Part shown: positions 48,754 through 60,802 of the stretch, in pieces
Layout of the letters: each line of letters opens with the position of its first letter
Numbering within the stretch: position 1 is the stretch's first letter
DNA from: Suillus spraguei
Taxonomy: Eukaryota; Basidiomycota; Agaricomycetes; Boletales; Suillaceae
DNA length: 64,000 nucleotides
NCBI GenBank assembly: GCA_016800925.1
Contig: JABCPU010000116.1
Location: forward strand, 62,001-126,000
Reading direction: 5' to 3'
Notes under the pieces: generated by a model
Told to the model about the DNA's origin: nothing
Database searches by the model: none
Seen by the model: only the letters and a program-made list of their open reading frames with translations
Program-made: the position numbers and the translations under genes

Positions 48754-48809
48754 ATGACTTCTGCACAGCACTCTTCTATCCCTGCCGGTGCATCCACCAC
48801 CAGCGTTAG
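48699..48809 (+). other. Upstream ORF overlapping the bHLH start
   Basis: ATG at 48699 in context CAAAATGAG opens a 36-codon frame that ends with TAG at 48807-48809, beyond the main ATG at 48754 and in another frame (offset 55 nt). It lies 46 nt after the TATA box, so it should be in the 5' leader if transcription starts about 30 nt downstream of TATA. If translated it would reduce initiation at the main start. Leader splicing could remove it. Confidence 0.4.
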
Positions 48810-50000
48810 TCAGAGTTCGCCAGCACCAGTTGCGGTTTCTGTTCCAAATGGTGACCGCATTCCCTTGCAGATAGAGGGTATGGATGCTGCTCAAGTTTCT
48901 AATCTCCTCAAGAATCTACCTAGTCTCTTCCATAAGGTTTGTGACCAACAACTATCCTTGAATATCATATTGTATGGTGGATGAACTTTGAATGTTCAAT
49001 TTCACTTTACTTCTCTTATATTCGTCATTTTTCACTCAATGTGCCACTGACCCCATTTTTGGTTACATCAATAGTCTCCTACTCAGGGCGATATGACCGG
49101 AGAGGCTGCTCAATCTTTGCAGGCTCTCGCTCAGGCCGGACTGTTCCCTCTTCAAAATCAACACCAACTTCAACATCCGATACCATTCCCTGGCGATCCT
49201 GGCCCTTCTTCACACCCTCGCGGTCCTCCTAACCTTGGGCACTTGTCTGCAGTTGCGGCAGCTGCAGGTCAAACATCTCCAGCCGCCCCTCATACGCAAG
49301 ATGGAGGGGAAGCTCTCAGTGATACAGACATTGGAGAACAGCCTCCTTCGACAGCTCCACAACCGGCATCTGGAACGACGGGAAGATCCCGGGCCGCCAG
49401 GAGCGCTGCAATGGGCACCGATGAGTGGACCCGCCAGCGTAAGGACAATCATGTAGGTATCTCCGATGAGTGCTCCTGTGCTCTGGCCATTCATGCTCAT
49501 TTAATTCTCAGAAAGAAGTCGAGCGTCGACGCCGGGGGAATATCAACGAGGGTATTAACGAACTCGGTCGTATAGTACCAAACAGTTCTGGTGAGAAAGC
49601 AAAAGGCGCAATTCTTCAGCGTGCTGTGCAGTATATCCATCATCTGAAAGAAAACGAGGCGCGCAACATTGAGAAATGGACACTAGAGAAGTTGCTCATG
49701 GATCAAGCAATGGGTGATTTGCAAGCGCAGCTGGAGGACATGAGGAGGCTGTGGGAGGAAGAACGCATCGCACGACAAAGAGCAGAGAACGAGCTGGATG
49801 TGTTAAGGGGTGTGTCGGGCCAGGCCCCGACCATTCCATATAAATCTCGTTCACGTTCAGTTGAGCGAGGACAGGATGGGCCGTCTAGCAGAGGTCCGTT
49901 CGGTGAGAGTGAAGTGCGAACAGAGCTTGGGAATCGACCAGAGGAAGGTGGTGGTGATGACTCGGAAGGCAGGCCCGTAAAACGTGCGAGAGTTGATTGA
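48754..50000 (+). CDS. bHLH transcription factor, Cbf1-like
   Basis: Three exons, 48754-48936, 49087-49452 and 49512-50000, for 345 residues. The basic helix-loop-helix domain starts near residue 177 with RQRKDNHKEVERRRRGNINE and continues GINELGRIVPNSSGEKAKGA and ILQRAVQYIHHLKENE. The DNA-contact residues His183, Glu187 and Arg191 are the H-E-R set of E-box (CACGTG) binders, so binding of that site is predicted. A coiled coil follows (LEKLLMDQAMGDLQAQLEDM through RLWEEERIARQRAENELDVL), as in Cbf1 and USF factors. N-terminal 170 residues are Ser/Pro/Gln-rich, probably an activation region; the C-terminus is charged and ends with a basic RPVKRARVD. The second intron falls exactly after His183, inside the basic region. 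Cbf1 relatives act in sulfur metabolism and centromere function, not testable here. Confidence 0.93.
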
Positions 50001-50850
50001 GGTTATGTAGTTCATATTATCTTTTTCAGCTGTATTGATAGCACCCACAAATCTTACTTCTAGTGCCTTTTCTAGATATTTCGAGTCCTATACTTATATC
50101 ATCAACGTACACCTGGTGTACGTAGGCAACTTGTGCTTGGAAGATTGTGCGGACTAACTATTCCGTTGTCTTGGTTTGATTGTCCCCGCATCTGGAGAAG
50201 TTACCGCATCTTGGCGTCTTATCTCCTGTTGCATTAACGGCGAACTTCAACAGTTCCTGCGCCTTCGCGCAGGAAAACCTGTGTTTCTTGCGGATTGGCT
50301 CGTACCTCAACTTTTTGATGTCAAGATTTCTATAATGCTGATCATCTTGGGGCAATAGTGAAATAGTGACTTGGAAGTTGGGGGATCCCGCGATCACCGT
50401 ATCATCACTCAGCGCATGATAGTAATTCCCGTGATACGGTCCGGGTGATATCGACGAGATAAATTTTGCGCTCTGGCGACATATCTTGTTATTCAGTACG
50501 ATGCATTATGTCTGGTTGCGTGGGGGCTAATTATCTGCGCCGTTTTGGGTAGAGAAGCCCACTAGATAATATTCGCCGGCCCTCTCGTTAGCATTGGTGG
50601 GGAGGTAAGGCACACCAATCTCAACGAGTTAATGCACTGACAAAATCGATCGGGCAACTTGGATCAGATATTTGCGCAGTATGCATAGGATTTCCACAAG
50701 ATGCTTGCGGAACGCTATGCTCCGATATCGAAGTTCTATAGACTTTTTGGGATACGTCGGTCGCACAAACACATCGCTTTTTTTTTGAGAGCATTGAAGG
50801 GAGCTGTATGGCCATGCGGTCAAAGATAAGAACACTTCGGAAGTGATTCC
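50001..50850. other. Intergenic, no gene recognised
   Basis: 3' end of the bHLH gene and about 0.7 kb of sequence without motif-bearing frames, up to the P450 relic. Confidence 0.45.
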
Positions 50851-52260
50851 TGCCTTCTTAACGTGAGGATTTCCACTGTGCTGGACGTTTCACTTTACCG
50901 GAAAGCCCTGCAGGACAAACAAGGTCCCTTTTGGAGATGTCCTACTTTCGATGTTGGGTGCGGTAAGACTCTTGGTGTATTGTCCCTGTATCTGATTCCA
51001 AATACAGGCGAACGCCGTCGAAAGCTGCTCAACCCTGTGTTTTCCATCGGCCACGTGCGAGACATGGTGCCTGCTTTTCTCGAGGTAACGGAATGCGTAA
51101 GTGCCTTACCTGTCTGGTGTTGGTGGCGTGATTAATTGCGCACATGTAATAGCTCCGAGACGCCATTTACAACGCTAGGCCCCATTGAATTGTTCTGTTG
51201 GAATGGATCAATCGCATAGCTCTTGTACTTGTAGGGCAGAGCGGACTAGGGGACTCTTTTGATTGTCTGAAAGAAGGCTATGTCAACCCTTACAACGCTG
51301 CCATTGTGCCATATGGGAAAGGGCTAACGAGAACTCCAGGCCAACAATGGTCCTCCTAACTTCAGAAGTCGTGAAGAGTTTTCCGTGGAAAGCACTGAAG
51401 GAGATCTATAATATTTTCGACGTTATGGACGAGACATCGATGAGGGTCTTCGAAACGTGCACTTTCTAAGGGAGATGACTTGATATTGCACCAGGTTGGA
51501 GACGGAAAAGACATTATGAGCATACTGCGTGCGTTCATTAAGGTTCCTTTGTTGTAATTGCGTCCCTTACCGCTGTGCCCTGTGTCCTTTTGACTCTTGT
51601 TCATCACCAGAATGCACAAGACAGACTGGGCGTAGAAATCCAACAAGCAATGACTGAACTCGGCGAGCTTGGCCATGATGCCCCGGCCAATCTGCCACAC
51701 CTCGATGCAGTATGTCGAGAGATACTGCGCTTGTAAGAGTTCATTTTCTATTAAATCGTAGACGTTCACGAGGCTGTCGGTATCCTCCATCCAGTTACCA
51801 CCGTCGCACGCACGCACGTCCCACCGAAATTTATATGTTCAAACGAACATTGCTTTTCTAGTGCAAGTGACAATATAGTCCTGCCCGCTCTTGCGTCCCT
51901 TCAAAGGGAACGATGGGACGTATATGCACCAGGTCTTCGTGCCCAAGAACACGAATGACATCGTATCAATCCTGAGCTACTGCCGAGATCCTGAACTATG
52001 GGGAGATAAAGTACTTCAGTGAAAACCTGTCTCCACTTCCATACTGATACCGATATTCCAGGGATTTATCCTCACCTGTGAGTGATATCTAGGAATATCA
52101 ATCAATCCCAGTATACCCATGCTCAGTGATCTGTTTCTCCTCCACAGTAGCATTGCGGCGGAAGAGGGTGCATGTGAGATTTAAAAATTGTGCTACAATT
52201 GTCGGTCTTGAGAACATACACAGTAGATTCGAGTTTTCAGGACTTGAGATGAGTTCGTAG
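50851..52260 (+). pseudogene. Cytochrome P450 relic
   Basis: Fragments in family order but in shifting frames: GERRRKLLNPVFSIGHVRDM (C-helix region, near 51010), NPYNAAIVPYGKG (near 51285), VGDGKDIMSILR (near 51495), LPHLDAVCREILRL (the ExxR-containing K-helix, near 51690), then VPKNTNDIVSILSYCRDPEL (near 51930) and IPGIYPHL (near 52060). The Glu-x-x-Arg pair is present as EILR. The heme-binding FxxGxRxCxG block cannot be found; only a faint FEFSGLEM remains near 52230. Stops and frame changes separate the blocks, with no splice-site scheme to rescue them. It resembles the fungal microsomal monooxygenases common in agaricomycetes, but is dead. Confidence 0.8.
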
Positions 52261-53420
52261 GTTTCGTTCCTGATTAGATTCCGGCTAACAAGTTAGTCAG
52301 AGATCGTCATTTGCATGCTCATCTGGATATTCAAGTTTACTGCAACGAAAGAGGACGATTGAACCATGCAGTGTCATCTCCAAAAGTTCTGATGGTGCAA
52401 AGGGGCAATTACTGCTCCGAGTCGAGTAAAAATGATATCAGATCGATGCGTACAGTGCTGGAAAACATAGCAAGGGGTCCTTCTATTATTTCGCATCCTT
52501 CGTGGAAATTCATGTCGACAAAATGATTGATGGAGAATAAGCGAGTAACACTAAATGCTTCGACCCCAAACATAAACAAATAATACTGTCGAAGGTCGTC
52601 ACGGTAGTCATATCAATTCTCGACACTTGGTTCATACCAAGACTGACAACCTTTTTGTCCTGATGTTTGAACGATGACTGTCCAACGTTCACGTTCAGGC
52701 TTCAAGATAAAATGCCCGTCTTCGGTATTCTTTCTCATCAATCTTCCTGGCTTATGAAGCTACATGCAACATAGTACATACTCATGCAACTAACCTACCC
52801 CAGCTGAGGTATGCTTCCAGTCCTTCAGCGCACGCAACTTGTTTGTACCCTGCACATCCGGGCCGAAGTCCGAGTCAGCCCCACTGAAGTGCAGCATCCT
52901 GCACCCGGCCTGTGTTCCTGCATATACTATGTATGAGCATGCGCACGGGTCCATAAAAATCTGGTCACTGTCTTTTCTAACCATGAGATCAGTCCGAGGG
53001 GGCGGCTGCCGGAGATTCAGATGACTGGATTTCGATACTTACGTCGTATTCACGCTTTCGGTGGCCCACTGGGACTCGGGCCAACTCTCAATTGCATGTG
53101 GCCAGTCCTTCCGTTGTAGCAGAAGTTGACATGCACTGGACTGTTACTATTCGTACTACGATTAAACAATCTGCAGGGTCACCGCGAGCTAAAGCCGACT
53201 TTGAGAAAGTGCTGAAGAAATCGAACATTTATGACTCAGGTCACCGTGCATAACGTTAACAGTATGTGATTCTGCAAGCTGGCTTCAAATTTCTACGTAG
53301 TCAGAGAGCATGTTGGCACTAGAACTTCAACCCAAGGAGTTCGTCATCTGTTCTTGATTACCAAGGAGAATAGATCAAAGATTTTGATATAACATCTCGC
53401 TGAACCCAACGATCATCGAC
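52261..53420. other. Intergenic with a tentative minus-strand gene
   Basis: About 1.1 kb between the P450 relic and SET5. Only the tentative gene at 52613-53005 (listed separately) stands out. Confidence 0.4.
52613..53005 (-). CDS. Tentative hypothetical gene, 3' exons
   Basis: Two frames join in phase across a GTAGGT...TTGAAG intron: exon 52799-53005 (RTDLMVRKDSDQIFMDPCAC ... NKLRALKDWKHTSAG) and exon 52613-52699 (PERERWTVIVQTSGQKGCQS, ending SVEN and a stop). A consensus acceptor (CCGGCAG) precedes the first, and a GTAAGT donor lies about 30 bp further upstream, so a 5' exon is expected but could not be fixed. Six cysteines are spread through it. No family recognised. The in-phase splicing is the only support. 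Confidence 0.3.
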
Positions 53421-54873
53421 ATGTCCACCAGGAACGTCATCCCCACCGAAGACGAAGTAAGAAAAGCCGCTATCGAGCTGAAAAAAGGCAACCCTGCCTC
53501 TGGCGTCGCCAAAGTCCACAGCTTCTTACTTGATGCAAATCCATCGTGGACGGTCAGCGAAAAACGCGTCCGAAAGATCTTGCAGAGTGAAGGGCTTGTC
53601 AGATCGGACGCTGGGACGCCAACCAACACTATCCAACCATCCTTTCGTCTCAATCAAAGCCTTGATGTCAACCAGTGGACCAGCAAGGTAGAAGTCAAGT
53701 ACTTTGACGCGATCAAGGGCAAGGGCCTCATCGCTAAAGAAAAGATAGCGAAAGGAGATATCATATGGAAAGAGGATCCGTTCATCCTAGCCCCAGAATG
53801 GTGAGCCCTCCCACACCTTCCGTCGCTCGAATCGAAAAGCTTATGTCTGAAAAGGGAGATCTATGATCTTCAGCAGGCATCTGAAGCTTGCTCCTTCTGC
53901 TCGTCCATCATCCGTGATCATTCTCCGTTGCATATATCCTGCGAGGCCTCTACAACCGCAACTCCATGCACAGCAAGATACTGCAATAGGCTCTGTCGTC
54001 TGCAGGGAGAAAAAACGCACCTTCTCCTATGTTCTGCACGCAATTCCGCGTCTATGTCACTCCTTGCCTTCGCAAGAGATGCGCAGTGGATGGCCCTGCA
54101 TGCTCTCGCGCAGTGCACCAGCCGACTTTTACTGGCTTCTCAGCAAGATACGGCGACGTTCGACCTGGACTGGGAAGTAGTCCAGGGCCTCGCTGAGCTT
54201 GGGATGGAAGAACGTGCTCAGTGTCTTCGGTGATTGAACTCCAACACTCGGACAGTGGATGGCCACTGACCCTCCGATAGCGAGCAGGGATTGGAGCCCG
54301 ATCGCGAAAATTGGCGGACAGCCTTTGAGTTGTACTTGCAAGCATTCAAAGAGCCCCAGACACCTGCAGAACAGAAAAAACTGGCACGCGTCTTGAAAAA
54401 GCCAATTCCGAAAGAGCTACAGAAATTCACTTTCGAATATCAGGCCTTCTTACGTGGATTGGGCCGCATGAGTCTCAGTAAGCCATTTCATAACTACCAT
54501 GCTTTTGTTCGCTGTTTTACACCGGTTCATAGATTTGGAGGCCCACGGTGGACTGTACAAATTGCATTCTCATCTTAACCACAGTTGCACTCCCAACGTC
54601 TCCATAAGGCACTTGGACAAACGTACCGCGCTCTCGCGCATCACAGTGATCGCAAAGGAGGATTTTGAAATAGGACAGGAGCTCTTGATCACATACACCA
54701 ACCCCCAGAGCAGTTTCAGGGATCGACGCCGGAGATTATCGGAGTGGGGATTCGGACTTTGCCAGTGTGAGCGCTGTGTTACCGAAGAGAAGGTTTGGAA
54801 GGAATCGGATAACAATACCTTGGAAGCAGACGATCTCGCAGATCAGCTCAAAGCTGGCCTGGGAGTGTTATAG
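53421..54873 (+). CDS. SET5: SET-domain lysine methyltransferase, Set5-like
   Basis: Four exons, 53421-53800, 53855-54229, 54281-54477 and 54533-54873, for 430 residues. Set5 relatives methylate lysines on the histone H4 tail. The N-terminus (PTEDEVRKAAIELKKGNPAS) matches the Set5 lead region. The split SET domain starts VEVKYFDAIKGKGLIAKEKI with GKG cofactor contact, is interrupted by an MYND-like Cys cluster (CSFCSSIIR ... CTARYCNRLCRLQGEKTHLL), and resumes with HSHLNHSCTPNVSIR, the NHSCxPN motif, then ELLITYTN with the catalytic-face Tyr. The post-SET part ends WGFGLCQCERC, three cysteines for zinc. All key residues are present and exons are clean. Start MSTRNVIPTED is the first in-frame ATG. 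Confidence 0.95.
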
Positions 54874-57132
54874 GATGTTCATTGAATGATCAACGATTAG
54901 GATTAATTTCCGTTAAGCAAGCGTCCGTAGTCCCCGTGCTCTTTCGTAGGCATGTTGACAATGACGACAATTTGACTCCATTCAGGCTTCAAGATTTGGA
55001 TCTTCCGAATTTCCCCATTCATCGGGAGACTCATTCCCGTCAGAATAAGCACATAGCTCATGCGGCGTAATATATTTTATCACCGGGGATATATCTTATT
55101 CAGATGTGACTATATGTAGACCAGGTCAATTCAACTCAATCTCCTCATTTCCAGGAAACTGCCGGAGTGACATACAAATTGCGACCTCTGTTCTTGGGCC
55201 TATCGGGGATAGCGATGCTAAACCTAAGTTTGATTTTTAGCCAAGAAGCTCCAAGGGGTCCAATCGTTATAATATCTCCTTTTTTTATTGGACATATTTA
55301 CCGTGATTCATCAAGGAAATCTGATATCAATAGGCATTATTTTGCGTATACGTTATGCGCCGCGCGGGCAATTGTGAATATTCTGATAGTCCCCGCATAT
55401 AGGCACGATCAAAACTGAATCTTGCAAATGTTCATCGTAAAAACTATGAAACAGTCAATTTCCGTACCTAAGAAGGACTGGTTGATCCTGTTGGCAGTGA
55501 CCATCAATATTAATACCGGCATGACATCATCTCAGCACATGAACATGTCGGATACGAGGAGGGTAAAATGGAGGTAACACACATAAATAGCGCCAAATTT
55601 TATGTTAGATCCCTGGAGCATATAGTAAGTACGTAGTATTTAGATCGATCTCGTTCTTTGACGATACCTAATGAATTCAGAACTACTTCATTCCCGCTTG
55701 AACCCTGTTCAAATTCCCGAGCACGCCGTGCCGCATGAGCCCCCAGATTGGCTCTGCTGTTCCATCTTCCAATGAGATGCTACCTGGGACCACCCATCAG
55801 TAATTTTATTATACATACGGACTCATCCGATGATGGATGAAAATAGTCAGTCCCGAAGGAACAATAAACCAGTGCTTGTTACATTCTTATTGGTTTGATC
55901 ATTAGCAGAAGCTAGAAGAATAATACTTACGTGGATAGTGACCGCTCGGCGACCTCAGCCTCGGAAATATGAGCTTGAACTCAATTGCACGGAAATAAAT
56001 GATTTCGAGATCTTGAAGGGTTCAAGGATCCTAATAAATGGCGCAACCATGCTTGACCCTTTTTATCGCAATCGGTAAACGGGAGATACCGAACGGCGAA
56101 TGATATGAAGTGGGTAGGTGACGCCGCACGGATGGCGCATTATCACCTGGTTTAACGACGCTTTTACTGCCAGCTAGCGAGTATATATGGGGATACCTGG
56201 CCATGAAGAGTGAAAGACGGGAAATGTGATCTGGAATTTGCCATTGTGTTAATCGGGAGTGAAAGCATGTCACAGACTAGCATTTAGCCGTCACGTCACA
56301 CCGGAGCCAAATAACAGCCACCACGATAATCATTCATTCTATGTAGCCCAAGTTGCTGATGGATGTAGATAGTCGAGAGTTTGGCATTTCAAATTTTCAC
56401 CGGCACCCCGGCCTTCGTCATCATTCGCTGTTCAGATAGGCCCGACTACGATTATGTACCTACTACATACCTCGTAGACCATCTTCTCCTTGTCGCCTCC
56501 CGCCATGTCATAGACGTTCAATACACAGCGTTATTCTCTGACTTCAATAACATTCTACTATGGGAACCTTTGCATGCAGAATCTTGACAAAATTTTTCTA
56601 GCGATCATTAAGCACATGGTCCGCCTATTCAATACACCCGAGATCCAAGCCAAACACAAACCGCCGTGACATGATAACTTGGGACTGTACCTCAACTCAG
56701 AATCTTGACATCCCCGGGTCATACCTTAATCCAGGACTCGTCGATGTCGTGCCTGCTATCACAACCATCAACGACTGTCAGCATCGAATGGCGAGCAGCG
56801 TAGCAGTGATTCCCTTTCGATTAATCCAAGGACGGCCCGGGCGACTTCTATATCGCATATGTGGATAAGGTGTATTGGCTGCCACTGTGTTGGCTCACTC
56901 TCGCGACTTACATTCTCATAATTAAATCAGACTCGGCATTAAGGGCACACGCTGGCACTCGGGCAGGTACCAACATACTAGTGCTGATGAAATTTATTGA
57001 TTACATATTTGCGCGCCAGCGATGCGCCACCGTAACAATACGACCGTCAAAGTAGGCGAATCAACTTCTCCTGCATCCTGCACTCAGTGAAGTACGGCTA
57101 CATCTTACGTGCACGGCCTGTCAAGACTCAAG
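54874..57132. other. Gene-poor stretch, about 2.3 kb
   Basis: Between SET5 and the MFS permease. Frames up to 83 codons on both strands without motifs. No tRNA or repeat recognised. Confidence 0.4.
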
Positions 57133-59646
57133 ATGAGTCTAGATTCCCCTAGTATTGTGCTCAGAGACCAGAAACATGTTCATTTGGCGACTGAGGATGT
57201 TGACACTGGTGCTCAGCTCGTTGTTGGGTTCACTTCACCTCTTGATGCAGATGAGGCTTTGAGAATAAGGTGCGCTGTGAAAACTGCATGTACATTGATT
57301 TGATTTGATTTGATTTTTCAGGAAGAAAATCGACAGACATATCATGCCTCTGATGTGTGGTGAGTTGACGCCATGCTCAATTGTATCAATCGACCATGTC
57401 TGACTATTCTTGTTCAGTGTTGTATTGGTAGGTTGGCTGTGCTTAATACGAGTTAGCGCTTACACGCACACAGGATCCAATTTATGGACAAGACAACCTT
57501 GAGTTATGCGTCTATCCTTGGAATTCAGTGAGGACCATATATCAAGACTAATGCAATACCAGTATTGACGTATGCTATCAGACAAGCCACAAACCTGACT
57601 ACGAATGAGTAAGTCATTATTGTTCTTGGAGTCGAAAGTTTGAAGGTGAACTGTCTGAAGGTACAATTGGTAAGACATGCATCGCCCAAGTTTGCATAGT
57701 CCATACACTAACTATCTTTAAGGCTTGGCACTGTGTTCTATCTCAGCTATCTTGTCCTCGAGTTTCCTCAGAACCTTGCGCTTCAGAGATTCCCGGTCGG
57801 GAAGTGGATGAGGTAGGCTCGCAGCCATTATCAGTGTGAACATCAATAACAGCTTGTATCAGTATCAATATCTTCGTCTGGGCAGTTGCACTTGCATGTC
57901 ATGCTGCATGCAAGAACTTTACTGGGCTTCTTGTTGTGCGCCTGTTGCTGGGCGCTTGTGAGGGGTCGATCACTGCTGGATTTTTGATTGTCAGCTCCAT
58001 GTTCTACACGCGGACGGAACAAACACTACGAGTTGGTTATTGGTGTAAGTTCCCATTTGCAAATGATCGGAAAGGTCGATTAATTGAACGCGCATGAATT
58101 TAGTTATGATGAATGGCACTGGTGCGCTTGCTGAAATGCATTTGACGTTGCCACCTAAGCTAGCGAATTCTAGCACAAGTCGTCACTGCTTTCATTGCCT
58201 TCGGTGTTTTTCAAATTAACACGAAAGGGTTTGAATCATGGCAATGGTCAGTATTTATTCGTATTACTTTCTGTTCCTTCTGATAGATCACAGGCTTATG
58301 ATCATCACTGGTGCGATGACAGTGATCCTTGCCATCTCATTCTGGTGAGTCTATCAAGCAAACCTTTCCAGTGCCTATTCCCTGTAACTAAGACATCCCC
58401 GCCTGATGAAGGTTTCTTTTCCCTGATTCACCCACGAACGCCTGGTTCCTCACTCCCGACGAACGGGCGAAAGCCGTGCAGCGCATCAAGGTACGTCTGT
58501 TAAATCGATTTGTGTCAGCCATTGTCTTACATTTAGTGCAGGAAAACCAGACGGGAGTGGAAAACAAACACTTCAAGATGGATCAGTACGTATTCGATGT
58601 AATTGTGGTCTCTCATTCCTCACTTCAACATCTCTAGGTTGATTGAAGCCCTGACCGACCCAAAGACATGGCTCTTCGCCCTTTTCTCGGCTCTAAACAA
58701 TGTGCCTAACTCATTAACAAACCAGCAAGCACTCATCATCGCTTCGTTCGGATTCAGCATTGTACAGACGGCTCTATTGTCCTGTATTCCTGGTATTCTT
58801 GAAATCTTGACGATCCTTACTGGTGTTCGGCTTGCTGCACGACGACCCAATTCCAGGGCATATGTCGGTGCTATGTACTTCGTTCCGTCGTGGTTCGGCA
58901 TCTTATTGGTTAACCTACTTCCTTGGTCCAATCAGGTATGGCTTACTGTCTACGAGTCTACCGAGTTGTATCACATATCACACGATATTAGGCTGGGCTT
59001 CTTGTCGGTCAGTTCCTGGGTACGTGCGATGCCCGTGGTGTGTTTCTATGCTCATTACTACATAGCTGAAACTAGTGTGCCTGGATTTGTACTATCATTA
59101 TCGTGGCTCAATAACGTGACTGCTGGGCATACGAAGAGGGTAGGTACTTCGCTAGTTATTGAAGTCGTTCCTTGAGTGAACATCAACCTGTAGGTTGTTA
59201 CTAACGCCATCATGCTCTCGGCTTACTGCATTGGCAACGCAGCTGGCCCCCTGATGTGGAAGGAACAATATAAGCCGCGGTGTGTTACTCTTCAGTTGAC
59301 TCTATGAAGGAATGTTTGAAATAATAATTATATTCATGTGCAGTAACCACGTCCCATGGGCTGTGATCGGCGCATGCTATGTTGCCTGTCCGGCACTTCT
59401 TCTTGTCATCCGTGCTGTTCTGGCGCGAGAGAACCGAATCCGCGACGCAGAGCCTGTTGACACTAGTGAAGAATATGTCATCGAGCGAATCACAGAAGAT
59501 GGGAAGCATGTAGAAGTTAAGATCGACAAGGTGAGTTCTCTGAATCGATGGTTGCTATTCGCGTACAATGGTTGATAACCTGCCTGTACTAGGAATTCCT
59601 GGATTTGACAGATAGGCAGAACAGGGATTTCAGATATGTTTTGTGA
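57133..59646 (+). CDS. MFS permease, anion:cation symporter (Dal5-like), 19 exons
   Basis: Nineteen exons join in frame to 512 residues, right for the family: 57133-57269, 57322-57359, 57418-57427, 57474-57527, 57582-57608, 57661-57669, 57723-57812, 57863-58044, 58104-58121, 58174-58246, 58294-58344, 58412-58490, 58542-58585, 58638-58935, 58992-59019, 59066-59139, 59194-59279, 59344-59530 and 59593-59646. Proton-coupled uptake of an organic anion (allantoate, nicotinate or similar) across the plasma membrane is expected. Landmarks: RKKIDRHIMPLMCVLYWIQF and MDKTTLSYASILGIQ in helix 1, FPQNLALQRFPVGKW, RLLLGACEGSITAGFLIVSS, then FPDSPTNAWFLTPDERAKAV before the central loop, and a charged C-terminus. 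About twelve helices. Exons of 10, 9, 18 and 27 nt are required to keep the first helices. No frame break remains after splicing. Confidence 0.87.
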
Positions 59647-60802
59647 CGTTAAGCACACACGATCTTTACTCTGGTTACATATGTTATTGAGAGTTACATA
59701 CATATTCTCCGATTCTCATTGCCAAATGGCGACCATCATGATTGTTGATAGGCATCAATGATGGTATAACAACCTGTGCTCGAGAGCAAATATATTCATG
59801 TTCGCACTAGCCTACAGAAATCAAGCAAATTATGGATAACACATTCAAGGACCACGATGCAAACGCTTTACTTATCGCTGCGAGCTGCACGAACTGATTT
59901 AGCGCGCGTCAATGACCTGGAAGAGCGCGGGTCATACTGATTACAATGTTCAGGGACAGGAAACCTATTTCCGTAGGCCAACGCCTACCAACAAGGGTGA
60001 CAATCGACTTGACATCCTGAGAAACCGCGGTCAAGGTGTCAGGTTTCGCATTGTCGTCAAGCTGCCATCCTAGCCCGGGCGTTAGGATTTCATACATTTG
60101 CTTTTCAGGTCATTGTTGTTCTCGAGACAACATTTCCGGCTTTCTGTTGTCTGGTAGCGCAGTATGGATCATACTATTTCCGATTGTTAAGCCAGACATG
60201 GTCATTTTCCTGTCTTTAGAAGTATCGCAGAAATACCATGAAACAGTGATACTGCGGAGTCCCTGGTCGTGATATGCGCGTGTTTGACTCTGCTAGCTCG
60301 ACAGTGCGTCGTGGACACGTGCCATGCACGATCTGCGCGATATGAATTGCCATCTTGTCGTCTTCATGGAGCCAGGTAGTCCATATAAGTAATGCGTGGA
60401 GCGCCCAAGTGTCCGAGTCGATGACGAGACTTGGGCACGTGTAATCTGCACAGCTTGCACTCGTGCGTAAAGCACCTGGTGTGTACTAGACCACCTATAC
60501 AAGTGCTATCCCAAGAGACTCGCCTCTGCGTCCAACAAAACACTTGCTTCAATCTCATTACAAGTGTACACGCCAAGTTCCATTGAAAAGTATTTGTATT
60601 TGCTGGTAAGTGATAACATATGCATATGTTATACGCTTTAGCAAAAAATGCTGAGGCGAAGAAGGGATAGACCTGCTTCAGAGATTGCTGCTCGAAAGAA
60701 GACCGTGCTCTTGGAGAACGCCGAGGTCGGAACTAAACCGGACGGTGTATATAAATTTGGCGCGCACTATCCACGGCTCACTGCGCTCCTGATAAACGAG
60801 AC
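59647..60802. other. Intergenic, no gene recognised
   Basis: About 1.15 kb. An overlapping 115-codon frame from 60648 enters the WD40 gene in another frame and is not supported by WD40 sequence. Confidence 0.4.

Noticed and set aside
51362..51817. 151-codon minus-strand frame
   Set aside because: Antisense to the P450 blocks (IMSIL, LPHLDAVCREILRL) of the plus strand.
11126..59646. Secondary-metabolite cluster (reductase, P450, MFS permease)
   Set aside because: The three lie 40 kb apart among housekeeping genes, the P450 is dead, and no synthase, cyclase or cluster regulator is present.
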